In this document: positions 1 through 5,708 of the stretch, piece by piece
Numbering within the stretch: position 1 is the stretch's first letter
Layout: every line of letters starts with the position of its first letter
NCBI GenBank assembly: GCA_018712465.1
Contig: DVGY01000168.1
Coordinates: forward strand, 1 to 13,613
DNA from: Candidatus Egerieicola pullicola
GTDB taxonomy: Bacteria > Bacillota > Clostridia > Oscillospirales > Ruminococcaceae
Length of the DNA stretch: 13,613 nt
Direction of reading: 5' to 3'
Translations under genes and position numbers: made by a program
The notes under the pieces: model-generated
Database searches by the model: none
What the model saw: the letters and a program-made list of their open reading frames with translations, nothing else
What the model was told of the DNA's origin: nothing

Positions 1-530
1 TTGCGCTTTACCATGGCGCCGAACACTTCGATCTGCTTGGCTTCAAATTCCGGCTTTAAGGTCATATAGGGATCTTCCCAGTTGCCCAGCACTCCCAGAC
101 GCTTGAACTGATCTTCCATCTTGCCGATGAAGGAGAGAGCAAATTCCTTGCAGAGTTTGCGCAGCTCCACCGGAGTGATGGACAGGGGATCTACCCCATC
201 CTTTTTCAGCGCTTTCAGCTCGATAGGCAGGCCGTGAGTGTCCCAGCCCGGGACATAGGGGGCCTGATAACCGCTCATGTTTTTGTACTTCAAGATAATG
301 TCCTTGAGCACCTTATTCATTGCGGTGCCCATGTGGACGTTGCCGTTGGCGTACGGCGGGCCGTCATGGAGGACAAACATGGGTTTGCCCTGATTGTGTT
401 CCATGATTTTGTGGTACAGTTTTTCTTCTTCCCACTCTTTGATGAACTGCGGCTCCCGCTTAGGCAGATTTCCCCGCATGGGAAAATCTGTCTGCGGAAG
501 GTTGATGGTCTCATTGTAATCCTGTGCCAT
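1..530 (-). CDS. ileS: Isoleucyl-tRNA synthetase, N-terminal part (cut by window edge)
   Basis: Cytoplasmic class Ia synthetase that charges tRNA-Ile with isoleucine. Only the first 176 codons are in the window; the gene continues past base 1. The visible part has the family's N-terminal signature: HDGPPYANGNVHMGTAMNK at residues 55-73 carries the ATP-binding HIGH motif, here in the form HMGT (residues 66-69). It is followed by the conserved PGWDTHGLPIE stretch, in which the catalytic fold begins. The ATG at 530 is preceded by a purine-rich AGGGGAG about 11 bases upstream, somewhat far but the only good start. Only 60 bases separate it from the divIVA stop and no terminator is visible between them, so it is probably read from the division operon. 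The editing and anticodon domains and the KMSKS loop are outside the window. Identification as IleRS rather than ValRS or LeuRS rests on the N-terminal sequence and the divIVA-ileS order known in Firmicutes. Confidence 0.95.
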   Translation of the reverse strand, partial: MAQDYNETINLPQTDFPMRGNLPKREPQFIKEWEEEKLYHKIMEHNQGKPMFVLHDGPPYANGNVHMGTAMNKVLKDIILKYKNMSGYQAPYVPGWDTHGLPIELKALKKDGVDPLSITPVELRKLCKEFALSFIGKMEDQFKRLGVLGNWEDPYMTLKPEFEAKQIEVFGAMVKR

Positions 531-590
531 GGACTGCTTTTCTCCCCTATCCGTTTGATGACTTATTTCAATGGCAACCTGTGTCCAGCC

Positions 591-1379
591 TTAGGCTTTG
601 GGCAGATTGCTGCCAAATTGCAGGTTGTCAAATTTGCGTTTTTTAAAGGTATCTCCAGTTTCAAATTCCTGGGTACCTTCGGTGGAAACAGCGGCCGGTT
701 CCGGTGCAGGTTCCGGCTGTACTGCCTGTGCAACCGGCTCCGGCTGCACTTCCGGCTGAACGGGCTGAGGGGCCGGCTCTTCCTTCACAGGAGCGGCCTG
801 TTCTTCTGCCGGAAGCTTATCCAGCAGTTCAATATGGGCCCGGTACAGCTCGATGATCTGGGCTTTAAAGCTGCCCACTTCCTTTTTCATCCGAGCCAAG
901 CGGCTTTCTTCCTTTTCAATGTCATAGCGGTTTTGCCGGATGATGTCCGCCACCTTCCGGTCCGCTTCCGCAACCCGGCGGTCCGTTTCTTCCTTGACCC
1001 GGGTGCGCAAATCATTGGCGTAGGTTTCCGCTTCGTTTTTCAAGCTGGCTGCTTCCAACCGAGCGCTGCTGAGAGCCGCTTCCGCTTCCTGAGAAGCCTT
1101 GGTAGCAATCTGCTCCGCCTTGGCGTTGGCTTGTGCCACTACGCTTTTGCCCAGCTTCTGGGCGCCCAACAGAGCTTCCCGGATGCTTTCTTCGTCGTTG
1201 CGGTACTCTTCCACCTTCGCCGCCAGCACCTTCATTTTTTGCTGGGAATCTTCCAAATCCTTTTGAAGCTTCTGAACGTAATCCATCACTTCTTTTAAGA
1301 ATACGTCAACCTCATCGGCCTGGTACCCATGCCGGCCCACACGTTCAAAGGTGACGTTGCGGATATCTTCCATGGTCAT
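591..1379 (-). CDS. divIVA: DivIVA-family cell division / polar scaffold protein
   Basis: A 262-residue coiled-coil protein of the DivIVA/GpsB family, which binds curved membrane at septa and poles and recruits division or wall-synthesis partners. Residues 3-35 are the DivIVA N-terminal domain, with VTFERVGRHGYQADEVDVFL matching the family's F...GY..DEVD.FL pattern. Residues about 30-190 are strongly charged, heptad-like and rich in Ala, Glu, Lys and Gln, as expected for a long parallel coiled coil. Residues about 190-240 form a Pro/Glu/Gln/Val-rich low-complexity tail, followed by a short basic end (FKKRKFDNLQF). The protein is longer than B. subtilis DivIVA (about 164 residues), mainly because of the tail. 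The ATG at 1379 has a perfect AGGAGG eight bases upstream, overlapping the end of ylmH; the ATG two codons later is less well placed. It lies downstream of sepF and ylmH in the usual Firmicutes order, which supports a role in division. Confidence 0.95.
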   Translation of the reverse strand: MTMEDIRNVTFERVGRHGYQADEVDVFLKEVMDYVQKLQKDLEDSQQKMKVLAAKVEEYRNDEESIREALLGAQKLGKSVVAQANAKAEQIATKASQEAEAALSSARLEAASLKNEAETYANDLRTRVKEETDRRVAEADRKVADIIRQNRYDIEKEESRLARMKKEVGSFKAQIIELYRAHIELLDKLPAEEQAAPVKEEPAPQPVQPEVQPEPVAQAVQPEPAPEPAAVSTEGTQEFETGDTFKKRKFDNLQFGSNLPKA

Positions 1380-1392
1380 AGCTGTTTCCTCC

Positions 1393-2178
1393 TTATTTCA
1401 ATTTTACTGGTATGCTGCACGAAATAAAATGCTTGATCTCCAGGTGAATCCTTCCCCGGCGGGTTTGACCGGTTTTTTCACCTACCAAAAACTTTCCTTT
1501 CCCCCGGACGGTAATAGTATCCCCCAGGGACACCATCCGGCTGGTTTGGGTTTGCGGCAGGCCGTTTTGCAGCACCTTTCCCGCCTGAATCAATTCCGCT
1601 GCCACGGTACGGCTGGCAGGCAATGCCGCTGCCACCACGGCATCCAGCCGCAGCGACGCCACGGAAACACCCACACAGCGGTACTTCTGCTCCAGCACCA
1701 CCTGACTGCCGTCCCAGAGCTGGGTCTGCACCCCCACCCGTCCAATGCGGGTAATGTTTTGCAGCGCCCAATCTGCCAGTTCTTCGCACACCGCCGCATA
1801 AGCCGTTCCCGGCTCCAGGACAATGTCCCCCACGGTTTCCCGTTTGATGCCCAGGCTCATTAAGCTGCCCAGTACATCCCGGTGGGTCAACTCCATCTTT
1901 TCCGAAAAGGAAAACCGCAGCACGGCAATGGGAAATTCCAACTGTTCCGGCGAAAGATAATCGGGACAGATTCCCAGCATCTGCCGCCGGGCGCCGGAAA
2001 AGCCGCCGAAAAAAGCATACTGTTCCGCCTGTTCCTCCCGGAGAAGCTGCTGGGCCAAGGCAATGCCGGTCTCATCTAAAAAATGCGAAAAACGAGGATA
2101 GTTCTTCTCCTGTGCACTGCGGATTAAATTCCGCAGACGGGCAGTAAGAAGAACTTCCTCTTTACTGAATGGCTGCAT
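1393..2178 (-). CDS. ylmH: YlmH-like S4-domain RNA-binding protein
   Basis: A 261-residue cytoplasmic protein. The C-terminal part (about residues 175-240) is an S4 RNA-binding domain: LRLDAVVAAALPASR, then the helix AAELIQAGKV and the strand region VSLGDTITVRGKGKF, the pattern shared with ribosomal protein S4 and pseudouridine synthases. The N-terminal 170 residues match the YlmH type, including the GGFSGARRQMLGICPDY segment. YlmH of B. subtilis sits beside sepF and divIVA and has been linked to ribosome-associated quality control on the large subunit; transferring that role here is inference. The ATG at 2178 begins only five bases after the sepF stop and has no good Shine-Dalgarno at normal spacing, so translation is probably coupled to sepF. 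Its TAA stop overlaps the region holding the divIVA ribosome binding site. YlmG, often found between sepF and ylmH, is absent. Confidence 0.9.
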   Translation of the reverse strand: MQPFSKEEVLLTARLRNLIRSAQEKNYPRFSHFLDETGIALAQQLLREEQAEQYAFFGGFSGARRQMLGICPDYLSPEQLEFPIAVLRFSFSEKMELTHRDVLGSLMSLGIKRETVGDIVLEPGTAYAAVCEELADWALQNITRIGRVGVQTQLWDGSQVVLEQKYRCVGVSVASLRLDAVVAAALPASRTVAAELIQAGKVLQNGLPQTQTSRMVSLGDTITVRGKGKFLVGEKTGQTRRGRIHLEIKHFISCSIPVKLK

Positions 2179-2183
2179 CGCGA

Positions 2184-2639
2184 TCAGAAGTAGACTCCGT
2201 TGTTTTCTAACTCATCCAACAAATCGCCTACAATATCCACGTTATAAGGAGTAATGATGAAGGTGTTGTTGGCTACCCGCTTGATCTGGCCGTTGTTGGC
2301 GTAAGCCACGCCGCTTAAAAAGTCCACCAAACGGCGAGCCAATTCGTTGCCGGCACTTTCCAGGTTCAGCACTACCGTGCGCTTTTCATTTAAGTGGTCG
2401 GCAATGGCGCTGGCATCCTGGAAGGCCTCCGGCTTCACCAGAACCACCTGAAGCTGGGTGGTGGCATGAATGTTTACCACCTTATTCTTCTTGCCTTCCT
2501 CTTCATAATCGTCGTACTCCTGGGCCTTCCGATTGCGGTTGACCACCGGTTCTTCGATCATATCCTGCTGTTCTACTTCATCCTCGTCCCCATCGTCGGG
2601 AATCGTGAACATATTTCTGAGTTTATCTCCCAATCCCAT
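2184..2639 (-). CDS. sepF: SepF, FtsZ-binding membrane anchor of the divisome
   Basis: A 151-residue protein that polymerises, binds the FtsZ C-terminal tail and tethers the Z ring to the membrane. The N-terminal MGLGDKLRNMF can form the short amphipathic helix that SepF uses as membrane anchor. Residues about 14-55 are an acidic, charged linker (DDGDEDEVEQQD, DDYEEEGKK). Residues about 60-148 are the compact SepF domain, with QVVLVKPEAFQDA, the helix ADHLNEKRTVVLNL, and the conserved end DFLSGVAYANNGQIKRVANN followed by FIITP. Length and domain order are normal for the family. The ATG at 2639 has a perfect AGGAGG upstream (spacing 8). It lies 44 bases after yggS and five bases before ylmH. 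Together with divIVA it gives this operon its division character. Confidence 0.96.
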   Translation of the reverse strand: MGLGDKLRNMFTIPDDGDEDEVEQQDMIEEPVVNRNRKAQEYDDYEEEGKKNKVVNIHATTQLQVVLVKPEAFQDASAIADHLNEKRTVVLNLESAGNELARRLVDFLSGVAYANNGQIKRVANNTFIITPYNVDIVGDLLDELENNGVYF

Positions 2640-2683
2640 ATCCGCTACCTCCTGTATTTTTCGGTGGATTGTATTCTCATATC

Positions 2684-3385
2684 TTATTTTGAGTAGTCCC
2701 GTTTGCCAAACAGTCCGGTGCCGATCCGCACCAAAGTGGAGCCGTGACGGATGGCGGCTTCAAAATCGCCGCTCATTCCCATGGACAAGACACTCATGTT
2801 TATATTATGTATGTTTTTCTCCCGGATGTCAATAAAAATCTGCTCCATCCGCTGCAAAAACTGCTCTGCATCTTCTACCGGGGGGATACACATCAATCCC
2901 TGCACCGATAAATGCTCCATTTCAGCCAATCTGGGGAGGGCCTGGTACAGTTCTTCCGGGGAAAATCCGCCTTTGGTTTTCTCGTGACCGATATTCACTT
3001 CCAACAGCACCGGCATCACCAAATTGTGTTTTGCCGCCTGCTTTTCAATTTCCTGGGCCAATTTTTCGGAAGAAACCGACTGGATCATAGCCACTTTATC
3101 GATAATGTACTTGACCTTATTGGTTTGCAGGTTGCCGATAAAGTGGACGGTGGCGGGAAGGTACTGCTCCCGCTTATCCAGAAATTCCTGAACCTTATTT
3201 TCTCCCAGCAAAGTCAAGCCTTGGCGGATGGCTTCGTTGATGGCGGGAGGTTCTACCGTTTTGGTCACCGCCATGATGGTGATTTCCTTGGGGTCCCGGC
3301 CGCAGGAACGGGCAGCCTGTTCTACCCGGCGGCGGATCTGGGCCACGTTTTGTTGTACCGTCTCAGGAGAGGGGCATATTGTCAT
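2684..3385 (-). CDS. ylmE: YggS/YlmE-type pyridoxal 5'-phosphate homeostasis protein
   Basis: Cytoplasmic PLP-binding protein of the YggS/PROSC family (YlmE in B. subtilis), which has the alanine-racemase-like barrel but no known enzyme activity and buffers PLP. The PLP lysine lies in MAVTKTVEP. Other family marks follow: LLGENKVQE, HFIGNLQTNK, LLEVNIGHEKTKGG, GLMCIPP, LSMGMSGDFEAAI and the C-terminal VRIGTGLFGKR, whose Arg and Gly residues hold the cofactor phosphate. The start is uncertain. ATGs occur at 3400, 3394, 3391 and 3385, all inside the end of the upstream HlyD-like gene. I chose 3385 because a weak GGGA lies nine bases before it and because it places the PLP lysine near residue 42, closer to the usual position; 3400 would add five residues. 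The overlap of over 20 bases with the upstream gene suggests translational coupling. In B. subtilis it is also next to sepF. Confidence 0.92.
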   Translation of the reverse strand: MTICPSPETVQQNVAQIRRRVEQAARSCGRDPKEITIMAVTKTVEPPAINEAIRQGLTLLGENKVQEFLDKREQYLPATVHFIGNLQTNKVKYIIDKVAMIQSVSSEKLAQEIEKQAAKHNLVMPVLLEVNIGHEKTKGGFSPEELYQALPRLAEMEHLSVQGLMCIPPVEDAEQFLQRMEQIFIDIREKNIHNINMSVLSMGMSGDFEAAIRHGSTLVRIGTGLFGKRDYSK

Positions 3386-4607
3386 ATACATCATTCCCAT
3401 TCAAAATGATTTCGTCGTAAAGCGACAGGTAATCGTTGGCGTCGATCCCGTTTTCAGCGTCGGACACCACATGGGCATTGCTGATTAGGTAATCGGCTCC
3501 TTCATAAATGACATCCAATTTTTTGAATTTTACCACCTGGTTTCGATTGACGTAGACGCCCATTTCACCGTCCACCACCCGCACCGCTTCCCGGGGAACC
3601 CGGAGCCCGGAGCCGGAAGTGAAGATGCAGTAGGCGTTTTCCATCCGCAGATCCATCAAATCGCCGTTGACCACCGTGCTGGAAAAGAGAATGGCGCTCT
3701 GCTCTTGGGAGGCGTCTACATTGACGGATTCCACCGTAGCCGTCACCGTTTGAGCTGTGTTTCCGTGAAATACCAGCTGCACCGTCTGCCCTTTGGAAAA
3801 GCGGATAGCGTCGCTGGAGGAAAGCTTGGCGATGTAGTACCATTTGGCGGCGCTCATCAGCTTCCCCACATTCTGCCCCTGATCCGCCACCGGCTGGGTG
3901 GCCAGCAGCTGGTTTACCGCATCCACCGTAACCGTACCGGTCATGGAAGTGCTCAGCACCGTTTCATACCCGTCGGTTTCATTGGTGAAATAGCCGGAGG
4001 AAGGGGCGGTGATTTCCACCGAAGAGCCGGTCATACTGGCTTGCAGCGAAGAAATCTGGCTGTTTAAATCGGCAATGGCAGAGGAAAAATCCAAGTTTTC
4101 GTCCAACAGCTTCTGCTGCTGAAGCAGTCCCTCCAACAGGGTGTCTGAATCGTCCGCCAGGGCATCGTAAGCCCCGGTCTGGGCGTCGTAAATCAAGTCC
4201 ATCTGCGCCCGCTGCAGGCTGGTGATGGCGGAAGAAGCGTTGATGGTAGTGGCGGCATTTTCGCTGCCTACCCGGTTGAGCAGATTGACCCGCCGGGTCA
4301 GCGTTTGAATCTGGTTATCTGCCAGCAAGTCGCTTTGGTTGGCGTACACCGTGGCCACCGCCGCGCCGCTCAATACCTTTTGGGAATTCTCATATTCGTA
4401 CTTCACCACGCCGTTATAGTCGCTTTGGATTACCGTCTCGTCTTTGAGCACCACCCCTTCCAGTGCCACTTCATCGGTGTAATTGACCAGCTGCACCGTT
4501 TCGGTTTGGTAGGGCTGATAGACGATCTGGTAAATTTGATAGGCAAAAAAGATCACGCCAAACAAACTCAGCAAAACAATCACGAAACGGTTAAACAAAG
4601 AGTTCAT
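3363..4607 (-). CDS. HlyD-like membrane-anchored adaptor protein, role unknown
   Basis: A 414-residue protein with one N-terminal membrane segment (about residues 7-29, FVIVLLSLFGVIFFAYQIYQ) and a large part predicted outside the cell. Residues about 40-95 and 205-345 look like the two halves of the lipoyl/beta-barrel fold of HlyD-type adaptors: VALEGVVLKDETVI and NGVVKYEYENSQKV in the first half, EITAPSSGYFTNETDGYE and FSKGQTVQLVFHG in the second. Residues about 100-200 are a helical, Gln/Leu-rich stretch that could be the short coiled-coil hairpin. The C-terminal part (VPREAVRVVDGEMGVYV) resembles the membrane-proximal domain of the family. No ABC or MFS transporter partner is encoded beside it. 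It is the first gene of the division operon, and its stop overlaps the start of yggS. The ATG at 4607 has AGGAGG about 13 bases upstream, a rather long spacing, but no other start is in frame nearby. The family assignment is by pattern; the function is unknown. Confidence 0.75.
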   Translation of the reverse strand: MNSLFNRFVIVLLSLFGVIFFAYQIYQIVYQPYQTETVQLVNYTDEVALEGVVLKDETVIQSDYNGVVKYEYENSQKVLSGAAVATVYANQSDLLADNQIQTLTRRVNLLNRVGSENAATTINASSAITSLQRAQMDLIYDAQTGAYDALADDSDTLLEGLLQQQKLLDENLDFSSAIADLNSQISSLQASMTGSSVEITAPSSGYFTNETDGYETVLSTSMTGTVTVDAVNQLLATQPVADQGQNVGKLMSAAKWYYIAKLSSSDAIRFSKGQTVQLVFHGNTAQTVTATVESVNVDASQEQSAILFSSTVVNGDLMDLRMENAYCIFTSGSGLRVPREAVRVVDGEMGVYVNRNQVVKFKKLDVIYEGADYLISNAHVVSDAENGIDANDYLSLYDEIILNGNDVYDNMPLS

Positions 4608-4745
4608 GAAAACAGCTTTTCCTCCTTCAGCTTACAAGTCCTTTCCGGTTTTCCCTTAATGGTTGCCATTTTTCCAAACAGACAGTTTCAAAACGCCATA
4701 ATATGTTTTTCGGTCAACATCAAAAAGGAAATTGGATACACTGGG
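4608..4745 (-). other. Leader region between miaA and the HlyD-like gene
   Basis: This 138-base gap has no gene. It contains the ribosome binding site AGGAGG of the HlyD-like gene near 4619-4624. If the promoter inside the end of miaA is used, this is an unusually long 5' leader of about 145 bases. I see no convincing terminator for miaA and no long stem-loop; it is AT-rich compared with the flanking genes. Confidence 0.5.
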
Positions 4746-5708
4746 TTAACCAATGCATCTATTATAGCACAGGGAAAGGTCTTTTTGAAGCACCTGTTTT
4801 GCCTGTTTCACTAAACTGTCAAAATCCATGGCGGAAGGGTCCAGCCAATGAATCCGTTGGTCCCGCTTCAGCCAGGTAATCTGACGTTTGGCATACCGGC
4901 GAGTCTGCCGCTTCAGGTTTTCCAAACATTCCTCCAAGGACAGACTGCCTTCCAGCCAGGGGCGCAGTTCCTTGTAGCCGATGGCGTTGGCGGCGGTTTT
5001 CAAAGCCGGATTTGCCAGCACCTGCTTGGCTTCTTCCAGCAGCCCCTGCTCCACCATCTGGTCCACCCGGCGGTTGATTCGATCATACAGCAAACTGCGG
5101 TCGGCGTAATTCAAACCCACCATGCCCAGCTGATACCGGCTTTCCCTGCGGCTGAGCTGTTTTTGCTCCCAAAGGGTCTTACCGGTCAAACGGTATACTT
5201 CGATGGCCCGCACCAGGCGGACGTAGTTGTGAGGGTGGATGATCTTGGCGGAATCGGGGTCAATCTGGCAAAGTTCCCGGTAAAGGCTTTCCCCTTGATC
5301 TTGTTTGACCTGCTCCATCAGTTCTTCCCGAAGAGCGTCGTCTCCGGCAGCGGATTGGTCAAAGGCAATGCAGTCCACCGTGCTTTGGAGATAAAGCCCT
5401 GTTCCTCCGCAGAGAATAGGAAGTTTCCCCCGCTGCCACACCTCCCGGATGGTCTTTTGAGCCAGGGACACATAATCGCTCACCGAAAAGGGCTGATCCG
5501 GCTTCAAAAAGGCGATGAGATGGTGAGGCACGCCCTTTTGCTCCTCCAAGGTAGGCTGGGCGGTGGCAATGGGAAGGCCCTGATAGATCTGCATACTGTC
5601 TGCCCCAATGATCTCCCCGTTCAACTCCAAGGCCAGTTCCACAGCCAGGGAAGTTTTTCCGGAAGCAGTGGGGCCGGTGACAACCGCTAATTTGATTTTA
5701 TCCTCCAA
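4746..5708 (-). CDS. miaA: tRNA dimethylallyltransferase MiaA
   Basis: Transfers a dimethylallyl group to N6 of adenosine 37 in tRNAs that read codons starting with U (i6A37), improving decoding. From the chosen start the protein has 320 residues, normal for the family. The P-loop GPTASGKTS is at residues 12-20, the catalytic Asp in GADSMQIYQ at residue 37, then PHHLI, the GGTGLYLQ substrate-pocket motif, HPHNYVRLVRAIEVY, and near the C-terminus the helical insert and QTRRYAKRQITWLKRD. I chose TTG at 5708 as start: AGGAGG lies six bases upstream and the P-loop is then close to the N-terminus, as usual. The next in-frame ATG upstream (5753) lies deep in mutL, has no ribosome binding site and would add 15 unlikely residues. 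The gene overlaps the mutL stop by 11 bases, so the two are probably translationally coupled. The order mutS-mutL-miaA is common in Firmicutes; hfq, which often follows, is not here. Confidence 0.95.
   Translation of the reverse strand: MEDKIKLAVVTGPTASGKTSLAVELALELNGEIIGADSMQIYQGLPIATAQPTLEEQKGVPHHLIAFLKPDQPFSVSDYVSLAQKTIREVWQRGKLPILCGGTGLYLQSTVDCIAFDQSAAGDDALREELMEQVKQDQGESLYRELCQIDPDSAKIIHPHNYVRLVRAIEVYRLTGKTLWEQKQLSRRESRYQLGMVGLNYADRSLLYDRINRRVDQMVEQGLLEEAKQVLANPALKTAANAIGYKELRPWLEGSLSLEECLENLKRQTRRYAKRQITWLKRDQRIHWLDPSAMDFDSLVKQAKQVLQKDLSLCYNRCIG
4761..4789 (-). promoter_or_regulatory. Probable sigma-A promoter of the division operon, inside the end of miaA
   Basis: On the minus strand the -10 is a perfect TATAAT (4761-4766) preceded by TGC, an extended -10. 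The -35 is TTCAAA (4784-4789; four of six bases match TTGACA) with a 17-base spacer. The site lies within the last codons of miaA, and transcription would start near 4754 and run into the HlyD-like gene. It was found by eye only. Confidence 0.55.

Noticed and set aside
531..590. Terminator or leader between divIVA and ileS
   Set aside because: No stem followed by a U-run could be formed, and the gap is too short for a T-box.
660..790. Repeated CCGGCT/CCGGTT units as a DNA repeat array
   Set aside because: They encode the Pro/Glu/Gln-rich tail of DivIVA and vary in spacing, so this is coding low complexity rather than a repeat element or CRISPR.
234..1298. Plus-strand open frame of 354 codons
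   Set aside because: It lies antisense to ileS and divIVA, has no ribosome binding site or recognisable domain, and is low-complexity (Phe/Leu/Arg-rich), as expected for the complement of coding DNA of this composition.
4690..4735. Second promoter for the HlyD-like gene using TTGACC and TATTAT
   Set aside because: The two hexamers on the minus strand are only about eight bases apart, too close for a sigma-A promoter; no suitable partner at 16-18 bases was found.
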